Shown: positions 1 through 8,216 of the stretch, piece after piece
Layout: every line of letters begins with the position of its first letter
Position numbering within the stretch: position 1 is the first letter of the stretch
Assembly (NCBI GenBank): GCA_018242725.1
Contig: JAFEBI010000028.1
Span: 1-49,467 of the forward strand
Direction: 5' to 3'
Length of the DNA: 49,467 nt
Source: Nitrospira sp.
GTDB taxonomy: Bacteria; Nitrospirota; Nitrospiria; Nitrospirales; Nitrospiraceae
Translations under genes and position numbers: made by a program
The notes under the pieces: generated by a model
What the model was told of the DNA's origin: nothing
Seen by the model: the letters and a program-made list of their open reading frames with translations, nothing else
Database searches by the model: none

Positions 1-232
1 ACGGAAAACCCGGAAGCACCAAACAATAGTGGCAGGACTCTAGCGCAGCGAGAACGTGCGTGCAAGCGCGAAGCGAAGCAACCGAACATTACCCTCTGCC
101 GGAAAGATCCTGCACACCATCGTGAACGCCTGGATATTCCTCCCCGTCACGCTCTACCATAGACCTTCCTCAACACCGTGGCATAGCCGAGACGAAAGTG
201 ATGACAGTCTGGCCGACAGAGGGACGCGTCTC

Positions 233-1663
233 ATGATACTGAACAGGACTGATCTGTCACTGGTCCTTGCGGAGATTGCTCCAGTTTTACGTGGCGGCTG
301 GATACAAAGGATCCATCAGCCACAAGCCCACACCATCGTGCTTGATATTCGAGTGCCGGGTGAGACCCATCGGCTGTTGATCGTATGTGACCCGAACAGC
401 ACCCGGCTCCATCTCACCACGAGTTCTTATCTCAATCCGCCGACACCTCCTCCATTCTGCCAGTTCCTCCGTGCCCATTTTCAAGGGGCGAGACTCGACG
501 AGCTCCATCAAGTCGAGAATGACCGCATTGTTGAGCTGCAGATTACCGGTAGGGACGGACCTCGCACGATCATGTGCGAATTGACCGGACCCAAGGCCAA
601 TATCCTGATCCTCGATGCCGAACGTCGAATCCTGCGAGATCTCACGCGCCAATGCACGGCGATCGGTCAAACCTATGCGCCACCACCCCAGGGGGAGTCC
701 GCCCCAAAACCGACACCTAGCCGTTTCGCACATACTATCGGAGACACACACCCTATTTCAGAGGCAATCGATGCCTATTACCGCGAGAAGGAGTCCGTAC
801 AGACCGTCGACCGTGTCAAAGACGACCGTCGACGTGTGCTCAAGAAAACGCTCAAGAAAGAACAACGGTTGATCGAAGCCTGGAGAGGCGACCTTGCCAA
901 GGCAGCTGCCTATCATGACTATGCGAGGTATGGAGAACTGATCAAGGCCAACCTCGGGAGCATGGCGAAGGGAACGGACCATATTGAGGTGACCGATTAC
1001 TTTGATGACCAGCTCCCCACGATCACGATTCCCCTCGATCCGATGAAATCACCCCAGAGCAATATGGACGACTACTTTCGAAAGCATCGAAAACATCTGG
1101 CCGCTGAACGAGAACTCAAGCCTCGTGTTGAACGAGCTGAGCTCGGTCTCACGCGCCTGCGCCAAGAGCTTCAGGAAATTGAGCAAGGAACCTGGACTCC
1201 ACCTACAACAGCTTCTCCCTTGCTGAGTGTGGCCACCGGTACGAAAGCTCGTGCCGTTGATCAACCAAGTGGACCATTCCGTCGATTTGTCTCAACCGAT
1301 GGGCTGCAGATCTTCGTCGGACGCAATGCTCGCGAGAATGATGAACTCACGTTCGGCCTCGCCAAGAGCGATGATCTTTGGCTGCATGCGCGTGGAACGC
1401 CAGGATCACACGTCGTCGTTCGCCTGGGGAAAGGGGCGGATCCTCCACCGGAAACGCTCCGTGACGCAGCGACCTTGGCCCTGCTCTACAGCGATCTGAA
1501 GAAAAGCGGCAAAGGTGAGGTCATCTACACCAGGCGCAAGTGGGTCAAAAAAGCGAAAGGACAAGCGCCTGGCGCGGTGATCGTCACCCAAGAGAAATCC
1601 GTACACATCAGTCTAGATAAGATCAGACTGGATGCGATCAAGAATCGGACTCGTCACGATTAA
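233..1663 (+). CDS. rqcH: NFACT family protein, RqcH-like ribosome quality control factor
   Basis: This 476-residue protein has the NFACT layout: an N-terminal NFACT-N domain (about 1-200), a charged helical coiled-coil middle (about 215-345), and a C-terminal NFACT-R RNA-binding domain (about 375-470, with the NDELTF and DDLWLHARGTPGSHVV motifs). In bacteria RqcH binds stalled 50S subunits carrying peptidyl-tRNA and adds C-terminal alanine tails. The Asp97-Arg98 pair, which I recall as essential for tailing in Bacillus RqcH, is present at the same numbering. That supports the ATG at 233, which is preceded by GAGGGA. The frame stays open upstream to a GTG at 56, but that stretch does not resemble the family. 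It is somewhat shorter than Firmicute RqcH (about 570 residues) because the middle is compact. No operon partner lies downstream on this strand within 150 bp. Confidence 0.88.
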   Translation: MILNRTDLSLVLAEIAPVLRGGWIQRIHQPQAHTIVLDIRVPGETHRLLIVCDPNSTRLHLTTSSYLNPPTPPPFCQFLRAHFQGARLDELHQVENDRIVELQITGRDGPRTIMCELTGPKANILILDAERRILRDLTRQCTAIGQTYAPPPQGESAPKPTPSRFAHTIGDTHPISEAIDAYYREKESVQTVDRVKDDRRRVLKKTLKKEQRLIEAWRGDLAKAAAYHDYARYGELIKANLGSMAKGTDHIEVTDYFDDQLPTITIPLDPMKSPQSNMDDYFRKHRKHLAAERELKPRVERAELGLTRLRQELQEIEQGTWTPPTTASPLLSVATGTKARAVDQPSGPFRRFVSTDGLQIFVGRNARENDELTFGLAKSDDLWLHARGTPGSHVVVRLGKGADPPPETLRDAATLALLYSDLKKSGKGEVIYTRRKWVKKAKGQAPGAVIVTQEKSVHISLDKIRLDAIKNRTRHD

Positions 1664-1821
1664 GCTGTATCATACTCTCGCTTACAGCCTCGCTCGAGGC
1701 GGATACTGACCACATCGAATCTTGGTCTCGCCGGATGTGCTATTTCAGGCTGAAACAGCAGTTTCGCTCGCCCTATCGTACAGACGAGGCTATGATGGAC
1801 CGAAACGGTAGGAGAATGCAT

Positions 1822-2313
1822 ATGATTGCAGGGCAAACACAACCAGCGACGATTCTTGTCGTCGACGATGACCTTCCGATCGTGAATCTCTGTAAATCGC
1901 TTCTAGAAGAGGCGGGGTTTACTGTTCTGGGAACCGAGGGTAGCTCGGAAGCGCTGAAAATCTGCACGCAACATAAGGGACCAATCGATCTGCTGCTGAC
2001 AGATCTGGTGTTGCCTCCACCTGGATTTCAGCTTGCTTCAACCTCGAACCAATTCCCACACGTCAACGGCTTCGAACTGGCGGTGCGTGCGACGATGATC
2101 CGGAGCGAGCTTCGCATCATTCTCATGTCCGGAAATCCTGAGAAGGACCTGACGAGCCACGGAATCAAACGGGGAACGCTCCCGTTTCTGGCAAAACCGT
2201 TCGACCGTGACCGTCTGATCGCCTTGGTGAAAAACGTACTCGCACAGCCGGCCATACCTCTTGGAGTGGAAAAACCAACCCGTGCCGCGAATGACGCCGA
2301 GTGGTTTGGTTGA
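1822..2313 (+). CDS. Single-domain response regulator with an enlarged beta3-alpha3 loop
   Basis: A CheY-like receiver domain of about 163 residues with no output domain. The acidic pocket is Asp15-Asp16-Asp17, the likely phospho-acceptor is Asp61 (motif LLLTDLVLP), the switch residue is Ser103 and the conserved lysine is Lys125 (LAKPF). Between the phospho-Asp strand and helix 3 there is an extra segment of roughly 16 residues (about 65-80, Pro- and Ser-rich) that ordinary receivers lack. TAGGAG at 1809-1814 places the start at the ATG at 1822; an ATG at 1816 lies too close to it. No histidine kinase is adjacent, so the partner is unknown. The gene converges on the oxygenase gene that follows. 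Confidence 0.85.
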   Translation: MIAGQTQPATILVVDDDLPIVNLCKSLLEEAGFTVLGTEGSSEALKICTQHKGPIDLLLTDLVLPPPGFQLASTSNQFPHVNGFELAVRATMIRSELRIILMSGNPEKDLTSHGIKRGTLPFLAKPFDRDRLIALVKNVLAQPAIPLGVEKPTRAANDAEWFG

Positions 2314-2363
2314 CGCGCTCCGTCACTGTCGCAACCGACTCAACACGCCTACCGAGCCTGCCG

Positions 2364-3044
2364 CTACGCATGCTCCGTCATAAACCACCCGGCGATTGAA
2401 AGCCGTCGGTGCTGGCCCGCCGTGGGATCGATGCGACAGACCCGGTGGAATCGAGGTACGGTAAACATGACCAATGACCCAGGTCGAGGTTCAATACAAT
2501 GCGTGGGGACAAGGTCCAGGCGATTGGAAGAACGATCGGTTCGCCGTTCGTAGATAATCAGTTCTCCCCCCCAATCAGGCTGCCACTCCTCATGGAAATA
2601 GGTGACAACGGCGATGCGGCGTTGGAGCGCAACACGGCCCTCTATGACCCGACCTTGGTCGGTATCGTCGTGTGTTAAGAGACAGTCACCTGCGGAATAG
2701 GAATAGTAGCTGAACCCGACATGGCGCCCGATGATATTGGGGAATGATTCGATATGTTCCTGAATGAAGGGAAGACGTAACCGCGACAAAAAACGCTCAC
2801 CTTCTACCGGACCGATTTTCGCCTTGGCCCAGTTCCCAGAATTTGGGAAATCCTCCCGCACATTCGGCAAATCAGAAAGACTCTTCCATGATGCTTGGAT
2901 CATCTGATTCCGAAAAAATGTCTGCTCCTCAGACGACCAAAATTTCTCGACAACCACAACCGGGCTTCTTTGAAACGAAAACGATGCAAGGTCGGCCAGA
3001 CTCTGAAAAGATTTTCCCTCATGCATGTTGCGAGTGGTCCTCAC
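2364..3044 (-). CDS. 2-oxoglutarate/Fe(II)-dependent dioxygenase, prolyl-4-hydroxylase-like
   Basis: A 226-residue protein with the facial triad of the 2OG-Fe(II) oxygenase fold. His125 and Asp127 sit in THDDTD, the distal His200 is in PRFHRV, and an arginine about 13 residues on (Arg213/214 in HRRLSIAGW) would hold the 2-oxoglutarate C5 carboxylate. WGGELIIY around 158-165 is the usual beta strand between the two halves. The overall form is like the SM-20/P4Hc group that hydroxylates proteins, but the substrate cannot be read from sequence. The start used is a GTG at 3044; an ATG at 3026 would remove six residues, and neither has a good ribosome site. There is no signal peptide, so it is probably cytoplasmic. 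Confidence 0.85.
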   Translation of the reverse strand: MRTTRNMHEGKSFQSLADLASFSFQRSPVVVVEKFWSSEEQTFFRNQMIQASWKSLSDLPNVREDFPNSGNWAKAKIGPVEGERFLSRLRLPFIQEHIESFPNIIGRHVGFSYYSYSAGDCLLTHDDTDQGRVIEGRVALQRRIAVVTYFHEEWQPDWGGELIIYERRTDRSSNRLDLVPTHCIEPRPGSLVMFTVPRFHRVCRIDPTAGQHRRLSIAGWFMTEHA

Positions 3045-3094
3045 GACAGGTAGATGGTCTCATAGAGCGTAGCCCTAATCATCAACCCTGGGAC

Positions 3095-3131
3095 AAAAAA
3101 GAAGGGGCTGCCATACGCAATGGCAGCCCCT
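3095..3131 (-). terminator. Rho-independent terminator of the RRM gene
   Basis: Read on the minus strand, a near-perfect stem (GGGGCTGCCA at 3104-3113 pairing with 3121-3130, extended by one pair at each side) is followed by a run of six T (3095-3100). It begins 26 bp after the stop of the RNA-binding protein gene and lies ahead of the oxygenase gene on the same strand. Confidence 0.9.
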
Positions 3132-3156
3132 CCGTCCAATGTCTGGAACCGATTAC

Positions 3157-3492
3157 TTACCAGCGATCGCGCTTTCCACCGCCTCCACTGCGACCACCGC
3201 CTCCACCGAATCCACCACGCCCGCCACCACCACCGGTCCGTGGTTCCTGAGGACGTGCTTCATTGACTGTAAGAGTCCGGCCACCCATTTCCGACCCGTT
3301 GAGTGCCGTGATGGCAGCTTGAGCTTCGGCATCAGACGACATTTCCACGAAGCCGAATCCCCGGGATTGCCCGGTGAACTTATCCGTAATGATGCGGGCA
3401 GAAGCCACGGCACCATGCGCTGCGAATAAGTCACTCAATTGCTGCTCGGTCGCCGAGTAGGGCAACCCACCGACATAGATCTTCGAACCCAT
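3157..3492 (-). CDS. Small RRM-domain RNA-binding protein with Gly/Arg-rich tail
   Basis: This 111-residue protein has one RNA recognition motif (about 3-80) and a glycine-rich tail with arginines (about 86-108). RNP2 is KIYVGGLP (4-11) and RNP1 is RGFGFVEM (44-51), so the aromatic RNA-stacking residues are present. The architecture matches the cold-inducible Rbp proteins of cyanobacteria and other bacteria, which bind single-stranded RNA and may act as RNA chaperones. The start is set by AAAGGAGG eight or so bases before the ATG at 3492. The frame continues upstream to 3648 but without family resemblance. It is a single-gene unit with its own strong terminator. Cold regulation is plausible from the family but is not shown here. 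Confidence 0.93.
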   Translation of the reverse strand: MGSKIYVGGLPYSATEQQLSDLFAAHGAVASARIITDKFTGQSRGFGFVEMSSDAEAQAAITALNGSEMGGRTLTVNEARPQEPRTGGGGGRGGFGGGGGRSGGGGKRDRW

Positions 3493-3717
3493 TGGGGTTC
3501 CTCCTTTAGGATAATGACATTGTCTTGAGCACGAGGAACGGGGAAGGAGCGGGCCGAAGACGCAATCGATGCAGCGGCTTAGGTCTGACTTCCGACAAGA
3601 TTCCCGGACAAGGCAACATCGACATTGTGAGCCTTCTCTGATAGTCACTCGGTATCGCGAGGCCCAGGGCGATACCAGTCAGAGCTACACTAGCATAGCG
3701 CTTTGCCGATTACAACC

Positions 3718-4509
3718 TTACTCTCCAACTCGAACCAGAAGCCCATGATCTTTGCAGTAGGCCATCGTCCGGTAGAACCAACCGACCACGCCGAGCGCCA
3801 GCACCCCGTTGAGCCCGATCGCCCAGGCCAGATGACTGAACGGCGCCTGCCCGACCGTCAATACAACCCGCATCCCCTCGAAAATATGTGCTGCTGGGTT
3901 CACCCACGCGATCCCCTGAAGCCAGACCGGCAAGACCTCCAGCGGATAGAACACACACGAGATTGGTTGAAACAGAAAGACCATACTCCAGGCCAAGACC
4001 TCTGCCTCCTGCCCAAATCGCATGATGAGCGACGTGGTCAACACGCCGATGATCCACCCAGTCACGACAAGGTTTAACACAAAGGGACCGAGCCACAAGC
4101 CGATCATCAGGACGTTATAGGAATAAAAAATAAGGGCGCAGACCGCCATGACGATCGAGACCACCGTGACCTTCATGATGCTCATCGCTATCGTCGCCAC
4201 GAGAAATTCGCTCGGCTTCAGCGGGCTCGCAAATAAGTTCATGAGATTGCGCGCCCAGAGCTCTTCCAGAAATGTGATCGTGATTCCTTGCTGCGCACGG
4301 AATAGGATGTCCCAGAGGATGAGGGCTCCCAAGAAGAACGTCACGAACCCGGGAACCTGTGGTTGATACCGCGCAAGATACAGGGTGATGAATCCCCAAA
4401 TCACGAGATCGAGGAACGGCCAGTAAAAAATCTCCATGATCCTGGGCAAGCTTCTTCGATAGAGATACAGATGCCTGAAGATCAGCGCCGTGACACGATG
4501 GAGTTTCAT
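3718..4509 (-). CDS. ABC-2 type transporter permease
   Basis: A 263-residue integral membrane protein with about six hydrophobic segments, an N-terminal amphipathic stretch (RHLYLYRRSLPR) and the ABC-2 pattern seen in DrrB/NodJ-like exporters. It is the last gene of the long operon that begins with the degP-like gene. Its ATG overlaps the stop of the small membrane-protein gene by four bases (ATGA), so translation is probably coupled. With the ATPase at 4913-5668 it would make an exporter. The substrate is not evident. The linkage to a multihaem cytochrome and molybdenum-cofactor genes suggests a periplasmic metalloenzyme role (NosFY of nitrous oxide reductase maturation is a loose parallel), which is inference. 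Confidence 0.85.
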   Translation of the reverse strand: MKLHRVTALIFRHLYLYRRSLPRIMEIFYWPFLDLVIWGFITLYLARYQPQVPGFVTFFLGALILWDILFRAQQGITITFLEELWARNLMNLFASPLKPSEFLVATIAMSIMKVTVVSIVMAVCALIFYSYNVLMIGLWLGPFVLNLVVTGWIIGVLTTSLIMRFGQEAEVLAWSMVFLFQPISCVFYPLEVLPVWLQGIAWVNPAAHIFEGMRVVLTVGQAPFSHLAWAIGLNGVLALGVVGWFYRTMAYCKDHGLLVRVGE

Positions 4510-4916
4510 CCGCAGGTCTCATGTTTGTGCTCATGGTCACAGCCACCGCATCCCTGATGGGCGCCGAGAATTTCTCCCATCAACTGCCGAACCCCGGCAA
4601 CCATATGAGTCCCTGCCCGGCGGCCATCAGGCATCCGTCGCAACCAGAGTCCCAATAATACCGTCGGCATCCCAAGGAGACCGACCCCGAACACCAACGT
4701 CATGCTCGCGCTTCCTCCCATCCACCAGAGAACCGCGACCACCAACGAGAGTGGAACAATTCCGGCAACCACGCTCTTTAGAACAACCGGCCATCCACAG
4801 GTTCCTCGCGCGCGTCCCGTCAGGCTGACCCCCAGCCAAAACAACCCCCAGGCCGCGCTGACGACCAATCCTCCCGAGACAACCCCCAGAACGAACTCGA
4901 TGAGCAGATGCATCAT
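4506..4916 (-). CDS. Small membrane protein with a Cys/His-rich C-terminal tail, in an ABC exporter operon
   Basis: I do not recognise a family. The 136 residues hold about three hydrophobic segments (roughly 5-30, 46-65 and 70-92), then a soluble tail ending GCGGCDHEHKHETCG. That tail holds four cysteines and four histidines counting the preceding AHQG, and looks like a metal site. CGGCDH is not a CxxCH haem motif. The gene lies between the ABC ATPase and permease and overlaps both by four bases (ATGA at each junction), so it is probably an accessory subunit of that transporter. The first codons are two consecutive ATGs and either could be used. Confidence 0.75.
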   Translation of the reverse strand: MMHLLIEFVLGVVSGGLVVSAAWGLFWLGVSLTGRARGTCGWPVVLKSVVAGIVPLSLVVAVLWWMGGSASMTLVFGVGLLGMPTVLLGLWLRRMPDGRRAGTHMVAGVRQLMGEILGAHQGCGGCDHEHKHETCG

Positions 4917-5668
4917 GATGACAATGAAGCCTGTGATTCCCGAGCCAACTTCAAAAAGACCTCCTCGAGATCTGTTTGGCCGAACCGATTCACGATGGCC
5001 TGCGCCGTCCCTTCGGCCACCAGCCGTCCACGCTGGAGAAAAATAATACGGTCCGACATTTCTTCCATCTCTCGCATATTGTGGGACGTATACAGAATAC
5101 TCAGGCCCGACGCTCGCTGCTCATCTTTTAGCAGAGCCCTGATCTTGTACGCCACATCGGGGTCTAAACTCGCCGTCGGTTCGTCAAGAAAGAGGATGCG
5201 CGGCTTCGTGAGAATGGCCTTGGCCAATGCCAGTCTCGTCATCTGCCCGGATGACAACTTTCTGGTCACTTTCCGTCGAAACTCTTCCATCTCAAGCTTT
5301 CTGACGACGTTGTCGATCCGCTGCGCCATATCGGATAGTCCGTACAGCCTCGCCACCACCCAAAGATTTTCCTCGACCGTCAGCGCTTGCGGCATCGAGA
5401 TGTAGGTGGATGAAAAGTTGACCTGCTGTAGAACCTCCTCCCGATGCGTCGACAGATCCCAGCCGAATACCTCGATCCTGCCCGATGTCGGTGTGACCAA
5501 TCCCAGTAACATCTGAATCGTCGTCGTCTTGCCGGCTCCATTGGGCCCCAACAATCCAAGAATTTCTCCCGGACGAATCTCGAACGACACGCCATCCACC
5601 GCCGTAAAGCCGCCGAAGCGCTTCGTCAATTGTGAGACCTTCAAAACAGGATTCGCCATTGAGCTCAT
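4913..5668 (-). CDS. ABC transporter ATP-binding protein
   Basis: A 251-residue ABC ATPase. Walker A is GPNGAGKTT (41-49), the signature is LSSGQ (138-142), Walker B is RILFLDEP (about 157-164), and the H-loop is in YTSHN. The order and sequence fit the DrrA/NosF-like exporter ATPases that pair with ABC-2 permeases. It follows the six-haem cytochrome gene after 12 bp and overlaps the small membrane-protein gene by four bases. The start used is the ATG at 5668; a second ATG three codons on is equally near the conserved LKVSQLTKRF strand. It acts at the inner face of the cytoplasmic membrane. Confidence 0.93.
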   Translation of the reverse strand: MSSMANPVLKVSQLTKRFGGFTAVDGVSFEIRPGEILGLLGPNGAGKTTTIQMLLGLVTPTSGRIEVFGWDLSTHREEVLQQVNFSSTYISMPQALTVEENLWVVARLYGLSDMAQRIDNVVRKLEMEEFRRKVTRKLSSGQMTRLALAKAILTKPRILFLDEPTASLDPDVAYKIRALLKDEQRASGLSILYTSHNMREMEEMSDRIIFLQRGRLVAEGTAQAIVNRFGQTDLEEVFLKLARESQASLSS

Positions 5669-5680
5669 CAGGTCGGTCAG

Positions 5681-6391
5681 TCAATTGAACAACAACGCGC
5701 CGCTGATCTTGTCGGAGATATGGCACGTGTCGCACTTTCTGTCCAACACCGTGCCTCCATACTGAGTTTTTCCGTCATGGCAGCGGAAACAGTCGTTGAG
5801 GGCTCTGGCGCGAAGAGCGGATCCTTCTGGATGGATGGGATACCACGGTTTGCTGTCGGCAGACACATGGCCACGTGGGATCACCATGGGATAGCCCTTG
5901 ATTGATTCATCATGTACGACACCGGCGTGGCAGGTTGTACAGCCTTCTCCCTGTCTACGAGCCGTAAATGCCTCCATATGCTGGCGATGACCCACGACCA
6001 GCCCTACCTCCCTTACGGGTAACGGGAGATCGCGGGAGGCGATCTCCGAGACCCGAAGAATATGCCGATGGCAGCTCAGACATACGCTAGAATCCACCGT
6101 CGCTTTCAGATTATGGGCCTCCGTGGGAGTCCCCAGGAGAGTAATCGCCGTATCTCTGGCCCCAGCCAAAACCTTGTCCGTGAGCCACCCCTGGAGACCA
6201 GGCCGCACATGGCACGCAACACAGCTAATGTCTTTGTGAGAAGATTTGGCCCAGCTCTGGTAGGAAGGCGCGATGGTGTGGCATCCGGCACAGAACTCAG
6301 GCTGATCGGTCAATGGAATCGCAACCCCCGCCAGAGCGACGGCTCCGACCGTGACGGCCAATGCAAGCGTGGTCCTAGCAGTCCAGTTCAT
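5681..6391 (-). CDS. Membrane-anchored six-haem c-type cytochrome, NapC/NirT-like
   Basis: A 236-residue protein with an uncleaved-looking N-terminal membrane anchor (about 7-27) and six CxxCH haem-binding motifs, at Cys34, Cys57, Cys104, Cys151, Cys201 and Cys220. The first two and their surroundings (CAGCHTIAPSYQSW, SSHKDISCVACH) resemble the NapC/NirT/NrfH quinol-oxidising family, which normally carries four haems. The C-terminal part adds further haems. A role passing electrons between the quinone pool and a periplasmic oxidoreductase is the family expectation. The gene overlaps the end of mobB by 17 bp and precedes the ABC exporter genes, so it belongs to the same operon as molybdenum-cofactor and Tat functions. 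Confidence 0.9.
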   Translation of the reverse strand: MNWTARTTLALAVTVGAVALAGVAIPLTDQPEFCAGCHTIAPSYQSWAKSSHKDISCVACHVRPGLQGWLTDKVLAGARDTAITLLGTPTEAHNLKATVDSSVCLSCHRHILRVSEIASRDLPLPVREVGLVVGHRQHMEAFTARRQGEGCTTCHAGVVHDESIKGYPMVIPRGHVSADSKPWYPIHPEGSALRARALNDCFRCHDGKTQYGGTVLDRKCDTCHISDKISGALLFN

Positions 6392-6893
6392 GCTCCCGGC
6401 ATCGAAGGGGAAACTGCCGAATCAGAAGCTCAGCGACACCGACGACATCGTCCAGATGCAACACAGGCACTGGAAGATCGATCGGCTTATCGGACACCAC
6501 CGCAAGCAAACCGTCCGGCGAGTAGGAGATTTCGCCCAACTGATCACGCACCACGATGATCTTGGGATAGCCTTCGCTCTTCCATCCCTCTGCGATAATG
6601 AGATCGTACGAGCAATCCAAGAACCGGTCTCGAACTTCTTCCACCTTGAGCTGTTCGGACACATCAGCAAAAAGGGCCAAACTCCCCTTCGATACGACTA
6701 TGACACTGCTGGCGCCGGCGCGTTTATGACGCCAACTATCCTTGCCCTCCGTGTCAAGGTCGAAGCCATGCCCCGCATGCTTGACGGTCGCCACGCGGTA
6801 GCCGGCCTTCACGAGTTCGGGGAGAACGCGCTCAATCAGCGTGGTCTTGCCGCTATTTGATCGCCCAATAAACGAAACAATCGGAATGGACAT
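6375..6893 (-). CDS. mobB: Molybdopterin-guanine dinucleotide biosynthesis protein MobB
   Basis: A 172-residue P-loop protein with Walker A GRSNSGKTT (10-18), the family's TVKHAGHGFDLDTEGKDSWRHKRAGA region (36-61) and DLIIAEGWK (about 95-103). MobB binds GTP and assists attachment of GMP to molybdopterin to form the bis-MGD cofactor used by DMSO-reductase-family enzymes. The length is normal for the family. It lies 24 bp downstream of moeA and its 3' end overlaps the six-haem cytochrome gene. Its position between moeA and a cytochrome supports service to a periplasmic molybdoenzyme. The ATG at 6893 directly precedes the conserved beta strand, so the start is secure. Confidence 0.94.
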   Translation of the reverse strand: MSIPIVSFIGRSNSGKTTLIERVLPELVKAGYRVATVKHAGHGFDLDTEGKDSWRHKRAGASSVIVVSKGSLALFADVSEQLKVEEVRDRFLDCSYDLIIAEGWKSEGYPKIIVVRDQLGEISYSPDGLLAVVSDKPIDLPVPVLHLDDVVGVAELLIRQFPLRCREHELDC

Positions 6894-6917
6894 GCGGTGA
6901 CCGTTACTTTCCTACCC

Positions 6918-8216
6918 TCAACAACACGAAAGACGATGGGAGGCGGAGTGGACATGTTCTGACTTGGATGACCAGGCTTCACCGCTCAACAGCTGGACCG
7001 TAACCTCGTCACCGGGATTCACCCGCTCGACCTCCACCGGTACATCGATCAGGCAATTGGCTTTGACCATTGATGTCAGAATACCGGAGCCCTGGTCACC
7101 CGTCGTTCGAACCTTGAAAACGCCTTCCTCCCGGGTCAGGACCCCTCGCAAGAAGTGCCGCCGATCGGTGCGCTTGGAAAAAGTCCCCTGAAAGAAGGCC
7201 TGCAGCACCGGTCGTCCATAGGTCCGACAGCCGCTCATCTTCAGCAGCGCCGGTCTCACGAGCTGCTCGAACGTCACCATAGAGGACACGGGATTACCGG
7301 GAAGGCCGAAAGCCAGCTTGCCTTGAATCAACCCAAATGCCAAGGGCTGCCCAGGTCTGATCGCCAGTTTCCAAAAATTCATCTCGGCCCCGAGCTCGCG
7401 GAAGACCGCCTTGGTGAAATCATAATCGCCCATCGAGACTCCGCCGGACAGTACCAGGATATCGGCATTCACCCCCTGTGAAATCTTTTCCTTGAGGGCG
7501 GCCGGTGTGTCACGGGCGATACCGAGCAAAAGCGGAACCCCTCCGGCTTCCTGCACCGCCGCAGCAATCCCATAACTATTCGAGTTGATGATCTTCTCGT
7601 CACTGAACCGTTCATCCAAATCGGCTAATTCATCGCCGGTCGACAAGATTGCTACTCGGGGTCGCTGATAGACGAACACCAGCGACTTAGCCAGAATAGC
7701 GAGCATCCCCGCCTCACCAGGACGAACTCTCGTCCCTCGCGCGATGATGCAGTCGCCTTTCTTGACATCCTCACCCTGCGGCCTGATATTAGCGCCCTTC
7801 GGTTCCGGCTTCAGTACACGCACGGACTCTGATGTCGGTTCAGTGTCTTCAACTTTGAGCACCGTATCAGCTCCCCGGGGCATGGGCGCGCCGGTCATGA
7901 TCCGGATCGCCTGGCCGGGGCCGACCGTTTTCATCGGCATCGTCCCAGCCGGAACATCTTCGATAATCGAAAGGGTCACCGGCTTCTGGATGGCATGCTC
8001 CTGCTTGATATCTTCCCACCTCACTGCAAACCCATCCATGGCTGAGTTGCCCCACGGAGGATTATCTCGCTCAGCAACGATGTCTTCACCCAGCACACGA
8101 CCCAAGACATCCAAAATCGAGACTTTTTCAACTCCCAACACCGGCGTCGCATCAAGCACGATCCGTTGTGCCTCATGAAGCTGGGTCAATCCACTCATGG
8201 CATCGGCCGCTTTCAC
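6918..8216 (-). CDS. moeA: Molybdopterin molybdenumtransferase MoeA
   Basis: A 432-residue MoeA protein, which inserts molybdate into adenylated molybdopterin. Visible family motifs are NSAMDGFAV (about 57-65), the PRGADTV segment near 118, LSTGDEL and SGGVSMGDYD in the MoCF/MogA-like domain, and FGLPGNPVSSMV (about 301-312). The C-terminal domain IV follows. The stop of the upstream ATPase gene overlaps a GTG start at 8216 by four bases (GTGA), which favours that start; an ATG at 8198 is the alternative. The C-terminus after the conserved VQLLSGE runs about 20 residues longer than I would expect and ends RLSCC. It is the third step in a cofactor and export operon. Confidence 0.95.
   Translation of the reverse strand: MKAADAMSGLTQLHEAQRIVLDATPVLGVEKVSILDVLGRVLGEDIVAERDNPPWGNSAMDGFAVRWEDIKQEHAIQKPVTLSIIEDVPAGTMPMKTVGPGQAIRIMTGAPMPRGADTVLKVEDTEPTSESVRVLKPEPKGANIRPQGEDVKKGDCIIARGTRVRPGEAGMLAILAKSLVFVYQRPRVAILSTGDELADLDERFSDEKIINSNSYGIAAAVQEAGGVPLLLGIARDTPAALKEKISQGVNADILVLSGGVSMGDYDFTKAVFRELGAEMNFWKLAIRPGQPLAFGLIQGKLAFGLPGNPVSSMVTFEQLVRPALLKMSGCRTYGRPVLQAFFQGTFSKRTDRRHFLRGVLTREEGVFKVRTTGDQGSGILTSMVKANCLIDVPVEVERVNPGDEVTVQLLSGEAWSSKSEHVHSASHRLSCC

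Noticed and set aside
1686..1701. Inverted GCCTC/GAGGC after the rqcH stop as a terminator
   Set aside because: The stem is five pairs with a four-base loop and no T-run follows.
3718..5668. Assignment of the ABC genes as nosF and nosY
   Set aside because: No nosZ, nosD or nosL is nearby and the match is only at the level of the ABC-2 exporter class.
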